In this document: in pieces, positions 1 through 11,452 of the stretch
Layout of the letters: each line of letters opens with the position of its first letter
Position numbering within the stretch: the first letter of the stretch is position 1
From: Priapulus caudatus
Taxonomy: Eukaryota > Priapulida > Priapulimorpha > Priapulimorphida > Priapulidae
DNA length: 31,851 nucleotides
Assembly: GCF_000485595.1 (NCBI RefSeq)
Contig: NW_014578099.1
Location: 45,814 to 77,664 of the forward strand
Direction of reading: 5' to 3'
Translations under genes and position numbers: made by a program
The notes under the pieces: model-generated
What the model was told of the DNA's origin: nothing
Database searches by the model: none
Seen by the model: the letters and a program-made list of their open reading frames with translations, nothing else

Positions 1-960
1 AGGCAGTTCATAAATCTGAATATTATAAAAACGTTATTTGTGGTGAGCTACAGTGTCATTGACACTTTCATTCATTAAACTACGTTTTCTGTTTTGTTCG
101 TAATCCTTTGTGTTTTTATTTTCATTTAATTTACTTTTCTTCTCGGGTTGCTTTGCCCCATCAATGAAACGCCACATGTTACTATTTGTTACTATGTGTT
201 ACTATACGCTACTATGTACGCCGGTTTTATTGATTTGTTTACATCAAGGCGAGTCAGTAGCCGCGGCAGCCCGTCGCTATCCTACACACGCCGCATACAT
301 GTGCGATCGATGCGCCAGCGTGCGAATTGGTATTATATAATACCGTACGTGATTGGCTAAGCTGAATCGCGACTGCTCAATCAGAACATGGTAGACATCC
401 ACCACGGCATGTACACAATGGATGTGGCGTGATAACATCGCTAGAAGTTCTGTTTTTCACCAATTCAATGTTTTGATAAAAAAACGTAAGGAGCCATTAT
501 TTGATTAAAGCTTTAGGCAATTCTTTTTACTCGCCAACACGGGCGAGTCAGTTTTAGCTTTGAGTCGCCCGATATTATTTTCACTCGACATTGGCGAGCG
601 GGCGAGTGCCAAGCTCGCACGCTGATATCGCCTAAAACGCGCTAACGTTAAAGTTTAGTTTAGTTTGTGATAGCTCCAAGAAACGGTCTTGCTCACACTC
701 ACAGGCACTTGAAGCGTTTCAATAAAATATAATGCTAACTAAATACGAAATCTATTTACTACGAAATTCTTAATGTTTCTATACTCTCTTTCACCTATTA
801 TTGCCGACAGTTTCCTGTAAATTCCGTCCAAATCCTACGTGCAACGCTACCAAAATCCTACGCTGCCAGCCGCCATTGCTCTCGCGGCTCCACTGTTGCA
901 TGCTTACACTAATATATATAGTATATTAGGGCATATTTATATATCAGGGCGCGAAATTAG
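1..960. other. Intergenic, AT-rich, no gene recognised
   Basis: No open frame here resembles a known protein. A 15-nt near-palindrome lies at 52-66. Two 5-mer/6-mer-rich patches stand out: a CpG-rich stretch at 245-365 with a CCAAT-type gattggct at 351-358, and a patch at 529-620 where GGCGAG and its complement recur. The CpG-rich patch could be part of a promoter for a gene to the left, but nothing supports this directly. Confidence 0.5.
529..620. repeat. GGCGAG-iterated patch
   Basis: In about 90 bp the word ggcgag or its complement ctcgcc occurs repeatedly in both orientations (ctcgcc, gggcgag, gtcgcccg, ggcgagcgggcgag). It resembles in organisation, not in sequence, the patches near 4650-4945, 19575-19680, 20365-20485 and 30170-30510. 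Confidence 0.5.
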
Positions 961-971
961 CACCGGCATAT

Positions 972-1051
972 CACGGCAAATTATTTGGAGGGCCAGTAAC
1001 ATTGGCAAAACAACGGCAAATTATTTGGAGGGCCAGTAACATTGGCAAAAC
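972..1051. repeat. 40-bp tandem duplication in front of the MULE relic
   Basis: Two essentially perfect copies of a 40-bp unit (starting cacggcaaattatttggagg) lie head to tail, the second running into the start of the transposase-like frame. They may be the remains of an element end or a replication slip. Confidence 0.85.
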
Positions 1052-2582
1052 ACCGGCCCTCCGAGCCGGTGGGCCACAGTCCGGCATGCGACGGAGACCT
1101 CGCGTGGGACGAAGATGCACAGGAGCAGAGAGGAGCAGTCTGGTGTGAGGCGCTGACGTGCGAAGCGTGCTCGTACAAGTCGCCAAAGCACAAACTTTAC
1201 GACGAAGTGCCATCGTCGGGCAGGGGACGAAGAACCGCAGCGCCAAACGTCGGCATGCACGTCGGCCTCATGTCGACGGAACTCGGCTGTGCAGGCATGC
1301 GGCGCATTTTCGGAACGATGAACGTGCCTCCGCCTGGCGAGTCGAGCATGCAAGAAAATGCGAACAAGGTTGGCACGGCAATAGCCGAGCTAAACAAGAA
1401 GGACATGGGCTTGGTACGAGGTCGCGTAAGAGCATGGAATGAGGTGCGCGGCCTCTCGCCCGACGCCCCATACGAGTTGAAGGGGACAGCAGGTACAATA
1501 ATCCGCTGTGGGCCGGTGCAGGTCGGACGCCCTTCCAACCGGCTTTGCAGTGCGTCTACACGGTGACTGAGAACTTGAGCAACGAAAAACTGATCGTCGT
1601 TCTCCAACAAACTATGCAAAAAAGCTGCTCACCTACGAGCGTCCGGCAAAAACGTGACGTGCCCAAATCACCCCGGCCACTGTTCCGCAAACTTGCGTCG
1701 CGACGAAACATCGGAGACGAGAAGCGCTCTCCGTGACGGATCATGCGAGATATCGGCAAGGACGCGGATCCGCTGCATATTAGCATCATGACGACAGACG
1801 GCAACAGCAAGGCCGCACTCGGTCTGCAGGAAGCTGCCGGATCTGAAAAAGTAGAGTGTCTATTGGACGCGAGACACCTGAATGAAAATTGGCGAAAGTC
1901 ATTCGTAAAACTTAACTTCAGCTCCCAAATGTTCCCTGGTAAAACCAAAGAAGAGCGAGAAAGAGCGAAACGGCGAGTCGCACACGTACTGAGGCGACGA
2001 TGCGAGGCAGAATTTCAGGCGGCGTACAGAGCGTCGCGAGGGAGCTACAGCAAATTACAGCCACAACCCGCCCACGTTCACGAAGCCATCGCGCACTGCT
2101 ATACAGCGAATTGTGGACGCCGATGCCACATGCCGCTTGTTTGTGGCAGGCAGAGCCGTTGGGACACGAGTTACCTGCCCGAGGGACTCGCACCGACCGC
2201 AGCAGACGCCGCGCTCCTGGAAGGGTGGATCGCTGATCGCTTCAGCAGGCCGACGCTCAAAAAAACCCGTTTCAACACGAGCACTCAGAAAATGGAAGCC
2301 ATCAACAAATCGTACCAGACGTCGAATCCCAAGTGCAAGACCTGGCCGCGAAACGTCTACGGGCGCATTCACGGGCAAATTATTCATCTCAACAGAGGCG
2401 TCGCCTGGGCAACGGGTTCGAGTTCGTCGGGGCCGCAGCCGCCGCACTCGTTTCCGGAAGCCGGTCCGCCAAGTACCTGGAACAGGAAGAGCAGAGGCGC
2501 AATGCCATTAAGAACCACCAAAGACAGCAGCTTCAGAGGAAAAGCCGGTGTTACGCAAGAAAGGCCAAATGGAGAGCCTTAA
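1042..2582 (+). pseudogene. Decayed Mutator-like (MULE) transposase
   Basis: Two long open stretches (1042-1566 and 1743-2582) plus short pieces between them resemble the Mutator-like transposase proteins common in invertebrate genomes. The N-terminal part has a CxxC (CEACSYKS), KLYDEVPSSGRGRRTAAPN, LMSTELGCAGMRR and SSMQENANKV. The middle is broken: QCVYTVTENLS reads in the frame of 1545-1736, CPNHPGHCSANL (from about 1660) reads in the frame of 1042-1566, and an in-frame TGA sits at 1734-1736. The C-terminal part has IMTTDGNSKAALGL, with a likely catalytic Asp, then FSSQMFPGKTKEER and NRGVAWATG. The disabled frames mean no functional protein. It is far richer in GC than its surroundings. 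I see no clear terminal inverted repeats. The family name is from memory of conserved motifs. Confidence 0.65.
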
Positions 2583-3330
2583 AAGGAAAGTGCGCCCCCC
2601 ACAATGCCCACACCGCCATCTGTGGCCACCCGGTAAACTAATAGGAATTTCAAATGAATTTTATCCGGACTAAAAGAGGTTCCGGACCATCAGTGTCTGG
2701 AAAATCGGTGGTGTACCTGTAGTTTTAGATATCCATCTTGCAGCCTTATGCTGTATGACATCTAATTTATAATAGTTCGAAATCTTGCGTATAGGGGCAC
2801 CACCAGCCTAGCGAAGAATATTGTAATATGGGAAAAACTGCGATTTTAAATCCCAGAGCGCCACTGGCCTCATTTTCGTACGTCGAGCTATGAAAATACA
2901 CAAGTTACTTCCTCATGGTCTTGGAGATTAGTATCTACCAAAAATATGGGTTTTTCTTGATTTTTCGATATTTGAACGTCGGTGTGTTTGAGGTGATATG
3001 CCTTACAACAACGATGCTTCAGTAGCCGATCTAATGTTGCTTGTTTTGCACATCATTTATGAGCTTATTTGCTCATAGGATTGTTTACCCTTGTGTCTTT
3101 TATTCTAATAGTGATATATTAAATGCATATACATCATACCACGTATTGCACGTAACCATAAACATATTTATATTTGTATATATATACATGTAAGATATAC
3201 AATGTAAAATACACACATTATACGAGTATAAACATGTTCATGGGGTAATATATAAGTGTGTGCATGTCTGTTTACAGGTCTACAGGAACTGCCTTTAAGA
3301 AAAAGAACGTGATTTTCCCCAACTGCGAGA
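2583..3330. other. Intergenic / APH-1 upstream region
   Basis: AT-rich with no recognisable gene. It must contain the APH-1 promoter or 5' UTR intron: a pyrimidine-plus-AG acceptor (tttacag) ends at 3277, 53 bp before the start codon, and could join a non-coding first exon. No TATA or initiator can be singled out with confidence. Confidence 0.4.
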
Positions 3331-6300
3331 ATGACACTTATGGAATTTTTTGGATGCACGTTTATTGGTTTTGGCCCTCCATTGGCACTGTTTATCTTTA
3401 CAATATCTGGCGACCCCCTTCGCATAATAATTCTGATTGCAGGGTGAGTATGAAACCATTGGAATGTTACGTACGTTGGTCGCATTCGGAAATTTGGTCT
3501 TAATTTCAGAAACGTTTTTTGTTACCATGTATCCTCATTTTTAAAATGTACATGTGTCCCAAACTTCTTGAATTGTATTGAATTTAATGTGATCACAATT
3601 AATCACCGTACCGGTACTGGTACACGTATGGTGATATTTTCGTGCATTTATTTCTCTCGGTGCTTTGTGCAGGGCATTTTTCTGGTTGATGTCCTTACTT
3701 CTGTCGTCGATATTGTGGTACGCAGTGGTCCCGTTACGAGAGGAACTGGCCTTCGGACTAGTCTTCAGTGTAATTTTCCAAGAGTTGTTTAGATTTGGTT
3801 ATTATTATATACTCAGGTATGTTGGTATGGTCATTTTTTAAGCAAAAACGACTTCTTCTTTTTTACCTAATTACAACAATTTACTTGAAAGTTTTCTCCA
3901 AAGGAAGCATGCATAGATGATTGTCGGAGTTAGAAGTGGATTTTAGTCATATATTGAATTTTAACTCGTGTTGTAACGTCGGTATCAGACAACTTGCATA
4001 ATTCCTGATTGTATTAAACTCTTCCTCATAAAATGTAGACTAGTCAAATAATTAAGAATAAAATAAAAGTATGTTGTCTTTTAATTAACTAAAAATGTCG
4101 CTGTGTTGCTACATTGTGCAGAAAAGCAGAGTCAGGACTGAAGAAAGTAAGTGATTTCGAGACTGGAGCTGGAGTCATACATGATGTTATCACTAAACAC
4201 TCGATTGCTTATGGTATGTGTATCCAAATTAGATTTCAGTGTGTTTCTCCATTGAGTGGTTACTTTTGATTACCTTTATTGAAGTATGCATGCTAACAAA
4301 ACGAGCACATTCAGGTTTTTGTGGATGATAAGCTAAGCTTTTCCACCAGTAATTAAAGGACAGTGCAAAATTGCACAGTGATCGTTTGTGTCACAAACAA
4401 GGTGAAGTTACCACTGCTTGTCTGGCAAGTTGTAGTCTATTGTAAAAGGATGTGCACGTGTTATATATGGTATGAAGTTCTGCTTATTGTTGTTCATGAT
4501 GTGAAATGCATTCATTGAGTGGTAAAGAATAGTGTAGCGTATTATATATAATATATAAATATATATATATATATATTATATATTATATATATTATATTAC
4601 ATATATGTATCGGGGTGCAAAGTTAACTTTAAAAAAAATTAAATTCAGGGAGTTCGGAGTCAAATACTCCCCGATTTACTGCCGGACTCCCTGAAAATTC
4701 TGCTATAGGCTATTAACTAGTTCGTTCCATAGCACGGCCTCGCGGAATTACCTTATTTTTTAGCAAATTACCCAAGGAAATTTTGCAGACGTGCACCGCA
4801 AATGTCCTTTTTGTTAATATCTGCGGTCCTACTTGTATACTGTGGACTCCCTCATTTTGCTGTCGACTCCCTCTTTTTGATGGTAGGCCAGGTAGGGAGT
4901 CCGTTGGACTCGCTTGTTCAAAAGTTGATTTCTACTCCTGATGTATATATATATAGGCTCATCTGCTACACTAACATCAGGAGTGAATAATAATAGATCT
5001 ATGATTATTCACTTCTGCTAATAGTAATACGTATAAACAATAAATCGATACAACTACATTTTAATATATGTAAATAATAATACGTGTTATTGGATTGTAG
5101 TTGCTGGCTTGGGATTTGGCCTGATGAGTGGAGCATTTTCATTGGTGAATGTTCTTGCTGATTCGAGCGGTCCTGGCACAGTTGGCATACAAGGCCAGTC
5201 AGATCTCTTCTTCATTACTTCAGGTTTGCCATGCTCTCTGCGTTATATATTGATGATAAGAAATCGATGAATATGGTTGGAGCAAAATTGGTGTATGCAC
5301 AACAACATGGTGTAATTTCCACGAAGTGCAATATCTTTCCTAACTAAAGTTTTTTTTATTATGAATGACAAAAAAATGTTTGACTGCCAACCCAGGACAG
5401 AATTGTCTCATTTTGTCAATGGGAAATAATTGAAGGGGCACTTAAGATTGTTTGTTATGTCTTTGCAGCTTTTATGACACTGTGCTTTGTGTTTCTTCAT
5501 ACGTTTTGGGGAGTGATATTCTTCCATTCCCTCGACACAAAGAATTACATTGGAGTAGGTGTAGTTATTGGCAGCCATATGCTAATATCCTGTTTGGTAA
5601 GTACTAACAATAAAAACTGAAATAGTGGAATGTGAACATGGATAATTTTATCAAATACATGGATCAAGTAATATTTTGAAACGTAATGAAGAACTATGAT
5701 ACATTTTTAGTTGGTGGCAATAAAAAAATAAAATAATCATAATGTAATTAACTGGCAACTGCTACTAACATAAAGAAAGAAAAATGAGCATATATAGCGA
5801 TGTCTTAAGTTCTGAAAATGGCTTCAATGATGAGTCTGAAGAAGCATTCTCTCATTCATCGGTTTAAAAAGTTATTTAAATAAAATAAACTTTTAGTGTT
5901 CTCATATTAAATTTTGCATCTCGGGCCTAAACCACTATGCTGGTGTAGCATGGTAGCAGTATTCCCTATTATCTACTTCTGATGGTATACATCCCTCCCT
6001 ATGGCAAATGTTCCCTCTTCATTTTTCAAGGGCATTAAAGGTCAAATTCCCATGTGTAAATTGCAATGTAAAAAGGGAAAGAGGTTTGCCGTAGTGGGAT
6101 GTAGGGCCCTATGCGTGGGAGATGGAATCGTGTATTTATGTTCGTTTTTCAAGGGCAATAAAGGTCAAATCCACGTGTGTAAATTGCAATGTAAAATGCA
6201 GAGGATGTTTGCCATAAGGGGGATGTGTGTGTATGCATCGGAGATGGAATCGTGGTGTACACGTGGTTACGTTGTGTTCGTCCGTGCGCGTTGCAGAGCC

Positions 6301-6455
6301 TGCTCAACGTGCGGGAGCTGTATGCGGCCAGCCTCGTCCCGGCCTACGTCGTCATGCTGCTGATGGGCGGCTGGGCCTATGTAACGGCCGGCGGCTCACT
6401 GAACAACGTCAAGGCGTGCTTCACCCCACGCTCGCAGGCGTTCCACGTGTACTGA
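3331..6455 (+). CDS. APH1: APH-1, gamma-secretase subunit (complete, 6 exons)
   Basis: APH-1 is the multipass membrane scaffold of gamma-secretase, which cleaves Notch, APP and other type I proteins. Exons: 3331-3443, 3673-3816, 4122-4213, 5101-5223, 5469-5596, 6297-6455. All introns are GT-AG with matching phases, giving 252 aa and a TGA stop; animal APH-1 proteins are usually about 250-310 aa. The start MTLMEFFGCTFIGFGP matches the family N-terminus, so ATG 3331 is chosen. The family GxxxG assembly motif in the fourth membrane segment is intact (G119, G123, G127, in GLGFGLMSG). The two conserved membrane histidines are present: H168 in LHTFWGV and H194 in IGSHML. The C-terminal tail is short (ends QAFHVY). 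Intron 3 holds an AT microsatellite and a dispersed repeat; intron 5 holds a 123-bp tandem duplication. A possible 5' UTR splice acceptor lies at 3276-3277 (tttacag). Identification is firm. Confidence 0.97.
4540..4605. repeat. AT microsatellite in APH-1 intron 3
   Basis: An alternating TA/ATT run (core atatatatatatatatat). It directly precedes the dispersed GGGAGTC-type repeat copy. Confidence 0.9.
4640..4945 (+). repeat. Dispersed GGGAGTC-iterated element, copy 1
   Basis: It lies in APH-1 intron 3. It aligns by eye over almost its whole length with the reverse complement of 30170-30510. The shared course is: caaatactccc, gatttactg, ggactccctgaaaattctgct, ggcctcgc, gcagacgtgca, repeated ggactccct words, and finally ttgttcaaaagtt(g/a)atttctac. 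The 7-mer gggagtc or its complement is iterated near both ends. It is probably a non-autonomous element; no coding capacity and no clear target duplication seen. Confidence 0.85.
6022..6260 (+). repeat. 123-bp tandem duplication in APH-1 intron 5
   Basis: Two diverged copies start at 6022 and 6145 (both tttttcaagggca). They share aaattgcaatgtaaaa and gagatggaatcgtg. The period is a multiple of three, so a plus-strand frame stays open through both, in a different frame from exon 6. It ends just before the exon 6 acceptor (6295-6296). Confidence 0.85.
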
Positions 6456-7597
6456 GCGCTGGAGAGTGTCGATCGGTGGGCGGGCGACTCTCGTGCGTGT
6501 CTTTCAGTGGTTGCATGTCAGTGGAGTCGTCAGCGAATGTCTATTGGGGGGCATGCGACCCTCGTGCTTGTCGGTCGTAAGTTGCACGTCTGGGTAGTCG
6601 GCGAATGTCCATCAGTAGTCGTCTGCCTCTCATGCTCATCTATCGTAGGTAGCGCATCGGGGAGTCGTCGGTGAGTTTTAGCCATTCGGGTTTTTTTTTG
6701 GAGCAGGGTCCGAAACCAATGGCCTCGTGGATTGTAAGCTTGATGTGCATCTGTGAAGGTTACTGAAATCTTACGGCTGGACATTTCATGATGGAGATTC
6801 GGTGTATCTTGTAATGTCACAAGGTCAACTTCTACAAGAGGAGTAAACATAGCTCTCCAAAAGGGCAATGTCTGTGTGTAATTTTACAAGATTCTAATCT
6901 CATTATAGTGTTAAATATCTGGCAAGTACCGTTCAGTTTCATACAGTTGTCTTCTACATTCATTTATATATTCCAGTATATGCAATATATATATATATCC
7001 ACTCTACTTAGTACTGGACCATAAACTTATGTATAATGTACATAGCATATAATATTATATATATTTCAATGTCCAGTTAATCAGAGGTAAAATTTGTAAC
7101 TAATTCATAGCGGCCTTATAACTGCCAGGTCCCCAATCTGACGACCTTGTTATAAAAATCTTGAGTATTTGCTATATTTTCTGGCAGTTCTGTAAACTTT
7201 GCGTAATTGCCTACCTGCATTAATTGTGTATTTGCCACTGGTTTAGCATGATCACGTTACGCTTTAGATAACTGTGTAATGACATGTCTTTATATCAGCC
7301 ACGTTCAGTGCATGTAAGTTATGGTGTAAATATTCTGTTGTCGTTTACTGTGCACGGTTATTGTATTTTGAATTGGTTTTTGTGAAAGGTGTATGAATGA
7401 TTCACTTATGTATTTATTGAATCGAAAAATCAATCAAGATAAATTAAATTGCATTCTTTATGCATAAATATATTGACCGAAAAGCTATGAAAACCAAATG
7501 CTTGTTGTATCATTTGTTTCTGAGAATAAAAACATTGGAGTCTGCCATCATGCTTTTTATATTTGAATTGGTATGCCGCATTGTATTTATAAATAAA
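6456..7597 (+). other. APH1: APH-1 3' UTR with candidate poly(A) signals
   Basis: No further coding sequence follows the stop at 6453-6455. The first AATAAA hexamers on this strand that I found are at 7525-7530 and 7592-7597, so a 3' UTR of about 1.1 kb is plausible. Poly(A) position cannot be fixed from sequence alone. Confidence 0.4.
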
Positions 7598-9068
7598 TAG
7601 TTTTACTTTACCAGTACTTACATTTAGAGCTTTACACAAGATGTTTAAAGTCTATGTATAGTATGCTATATGTGTAGATATTTTAAACGTCGATAAAAAC
7701 GTGTGAATTCACATTTTTATTGTCGTTTTAGTTTCATGGTATTCGTGTTTGTTGATAACAAACTATTGGTGTGATAAGATTTTCCTTGATTTGTTTTCCG
7801 AGTTACCTAGACAAATGACACGGTGATATAACTTTACAATTATAGAAGTGAACCAAAATAAGAAACCCTAAACACAATTGCACAATTATTGAATTAGTTA
7901 CAACTGATGAGTTTATTTACATTATCTTCCTCGATCCTTGATTCTCAATACACTTGTACTTGCCTTTCTGTTTACCCAGTTCCATTACCACAGTTTCTTC
8001 GTTTAGCTCTATAAACGTTAAGAACAAAATTAGTATAGGTATTCGTAGTTGTTTATATATTTATTTATATGTTTGTTATACCCCTAGGTAATACTGAGAG
8101 AAATTCTTTTTTTGGCAAGCTTAACTTTATGCAATTACTGCCTTAAGTCACAGCTACTATTACAAACACAAATTCTTGAGAAATGTACTTAATTCAAGAC
8201 ATGCTAACGTAAATGCATTGAAAGGATACCAAATATAAACACCAATGATACAAATGAGTGATGAATAAGATGTCAATAACTTTGTCACGTTACGCCAGCA
8301 TGTAAACACACAATGAACATATACTGTAAAGATGGCTAGTTCTATGTTTTTAATGTACACGGGAATATGTACAGGTTTTTAGATTCTTGTTTATTGATGT
8401 CTTCTCCAGACTCCAGCATAGACATCCTGCTTTGAAACGTCATCACATTCTCATTCCCATCAGCTTTGAACGCAATAATTATGTCCAATTGTTTGATTAT
8501 ATGTGTGAACACGGTATAAAGCAGAAAATATCTAATTGAAATGTCTGATATGCTAAAATTACTATCTTACATGATAAAACTTGACATATAATAGTCTTGT
8601 GTTAAAATCTTAGCACAAACGAATGAGTAAATATAGGTATAGAGGTATGTGGTGAATAACCTATCGATCGGTTATGGTTATAAGAGATTGGCTCTGCTGA
8701 ACAGTAGCCAATACTTTGACTGGATTCTTTAGACATTCTTGTGAGTTCGTGCAGAGCACCCACTGCGACCGCACAAAACCACGAGGAGACGAAGAAAAAC
8801 AGTATGTGACCAGACTGAATAGATTTCATATTAATGAGAACCAACCAACATAATAAGAGACACTGACCCGACATAACTGAACTTGGGCCCTCAAAACGGA
8901 GTATGTAGGAACTTTCACGATGAAAAAGATGATATTTTACACCTTCTCGACACCATACCAGTCACAATGACATCAGACTCGTCTCCAGAAAAATTTTGCC
9001 CACATCCATTCACCATGCAAACCTAACAACCACCACAATTTCCTTACTTCAGCGCAGCTATCCGCTTA
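7598..9068. other. Convergent intergenic region
   Basis: AT-rich DNA between the 3' ends of the two convergent genes. A minus-strand AATAAA (tttatt at 8390-8395) could end the RabGAP transcript, giving a 3' UTR of about 1 kb. A 90-codon minus-strand frame at 8602-8874 has a hydrophobic N-terminal half but resembles no family I know. Nothing else is recognised. Confidence 0.4.
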
Positions 9069-9224
9069 CGTACACAGTTACACGGTGTAGCTATCACGCT
9101 CACACACACACAGCTACACGGTGTAGCTATCATGCACACACACCTAGCTACACGGTGTAGCTATCATGCACACACACCTAGCTACACGGTGTAGCTATCA
9201 TGCACACACACCTAGCTACACGGC
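9069..9224. repeat. 34-bp tandem repeat with internal palindrome
   Basis: About 4.5 copies, starting at 9077, 9112, 9146, 9180 and 9214 (partial). Each copy holds the near-perfect palindrome agctacacggtgtagct followed by a CA run. The array lies 130-280 bp beyond the RabGAP stop codon, so it would be in its 3' UTR. Confidence 0.92.
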
Positions 9225-9351
9225 AGGCTCACATGAGTAAGCACAGCTGCACACACGCGCACAGCGGAGTGACTGCAGGAGCCACGCGCGGTCGCCACAC
9301 TGGGGAAGCCGTGCCCGTGCGGCAACCCCCTCTCTCCTCCCGTCTCCCGCG

Positions 9352-11452
9352 CTACACGTACGGCGGGGTCGATGCTGCACCGGTCAGCGAGCCGGTCGGC
9401 CCGCTGCCCTGCCGGTCAAGCCGCTTCTCCCTCAGCCTCTCGATGGCGGCGACGATGTCAGTCTGCTGCTCGAAGAACGCGCACAGCGGATCCTCGGTGA
9501 GCAGTGAGGCGAGGAACTGCTCGAACGTTATCGACCAGCCGTCGTCCGGCCTCGAACCACCGTCGCCGTGGCCAGCCACGTCCAGCGTCTTGCCGCTCGA
9601 CTTTGGTGGCGACGCCGGGCTGCTAGCTGGCACCACCTCTGCGTCCGCGATGACGCCGGGAAGGTCGTCTGACTTCTGCGCGCCGTCGTGCGATTCCTCC
9701 TGCGTGTGCTGCGGTGAGCCCTGGCCGCCGCTTGACTCACACTCATCCTGCGTAGCTTTGTCAGACTCCGTAGCGGCATCCGCCAGAGCAGCCATGACAG
9801 CCTCCTGGTCCTCAGCAATGGGCTTACCGATCTCATCTGCATGGAAAGGAAGATTAGTATGAGTGTGCAACTGTAATAACAATAACAATAATAATAATAA
9901 TGATAATAACAATAATAACAACAACAGCAACAACAATAATAATAATAACAATAATGATAATAATAAAAATGATACGAATAGGGTAATAATACGTAGAGTG
10001 TACTAATGGTTGACACTATTCGTAACAGAAATTTCACCTTCAATTGTGTCGCTTTAAATTGCATACAATTGAGAACAATGAGAAAAGACGCAGTGTCGGT
10101 ACTTTAAGTTTTTTTTTTCTTCTCTAAACTGCGTAAAATCTGCCATTCTGGCTTACACCTTGCTGATGTTAAAAACGCGAGGAAGGTTCGCCCAGCTCAC
10201 CGTCGTCGGCCTCTCTGTGTAGAAACTGTTTGCCGACCTCTCCGATCTGCAGCAGCAGCGTGCCCAGCGTCGCTATCGCTTGGTAGAGCTCTTGCTCGCA
10301 CGGATCGTCGACGAACAGATCGTACAGCGACTTCCACAGCTGGATGAACTGTTCCTGCAGGTGAACATCGAGTACGAACTTGACGATAGTCGAACGGCGA
10401 CTCGTCGCCCCGCATTGTCCGAGTGTGACGAGAATTTTTTAATGCGCACTACGTAATCCATTTTGGGTTGAGCGTTGCGAATAAATAAGCTACCAACGAA
10501 TCATCTTCCGCTACAGTAATGGCACATACGGGAATTCTGCATGATTGCTATTTTAGCCAACACATGATGGCACCATGTGTTAGATTACATTAGTGCCCCA
10601 GAAATTATACAATAATCTATACAGATACACATCTCACACGGTTGGTGATGTGCAAGTACATGGCAATAGTGCAAAACCAAACCAAATCACTAATCCCCAG
10701 CTTGCAGTAGAAGATCTACCAGACTAGACAAAACGTATCAGCAGCAACTCAAATATAAAACTTTACGTAAAATGTAACCCTGCCGACTATAATACCTGGG
10801 ACATCTTAGGAAGAATCTTCATAGCTTCTTTGCTATCACTTCGAGGAAGGTTAGTCTTCTTTGTGCGGTATTTCTCAAGAATGTCTACTTCGGAGCCTGC
10901 AGAACATTTTGAATTAGTAAAAATTACACACACTTATGTAATATTGGAAATATTAGCAAAACCCAACAGTGAATATATAACACTTTGTTAAGAGAAATGA
11001 TGATATTGACTTAAGCTTTTCATTATGTGTAGTAGCTGTTTATGGGCTACAACTACTCTCGTCATCTCATCAAACAGTACAGCATTTGATTTAATTAGGA
11101 AGTATATTTAATACAATAACCATACGCGAATACCAATGAGCTGATAACATTCAGCGCTATCATCGTACGATACCTGTCCTCGCTACAGAATACAACTCTG
11201 TAATTAATTAATAATGTCATTACACATTCAATCATTTTGTCTTGCAAAAATAAGCAGAAACTCCTGACTGCACTGCATTTAAACAGTGAAGCGTACTTTT
11301 GCCTGTTTCCTGGCTGGAGTCGTCAGTGTCGAGCAGAATCATGGGGGAATCCTCACGCTCAGTAATCGTCTCACTAATCGACCTTTCCTTCGGCGGTCGC
11401 AGCGCAGCACATTCAAAGAAATCCGTCGCCTCGGATGCAACCTCAGCGCCAT
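9352..11452 (-). CDS. TBC1D9: RabGAP exons 24-27: acidic linker and conserved C-terminus
   Basis: Exon 24 (11452-11297) is acidic and Ser/Thr-rich ([21 protein letters not shown]). Exon 25 (10896-10796) ends KILPKMSQ, continuing into exon 26 (10354-10201), [14 protein letters not shown] and [16 protein letters not shown], a helical block conserved in the family. Exon 27 (9836-9352) carries a Ser/Gly/Asp-rich stretch, then the family C-terminal motif [15 protein letters not shown], and stops with TAG at 9354-9352. Exons 26 and 27 are strongly GC-rich beside AT-rich exon 25. An AAT/AAC microsatellite lies just upstream of the exon 27 acceptor. Confidence 0.94.

Noticed and set aside
1197-1619. 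Minus-strand frame over the MULE relic
   Set aside because: The plus strand carries recognisable transposase motifs; this is a shadow in GC-rich sequence.
9200-9862. 220-codon plus-strand frame
   Set aside because: It is the antisense shadow of GC-rich RabGAP exon 27; the minus frame has the conserved [13 protein letters not shown] and consistent splice phases.
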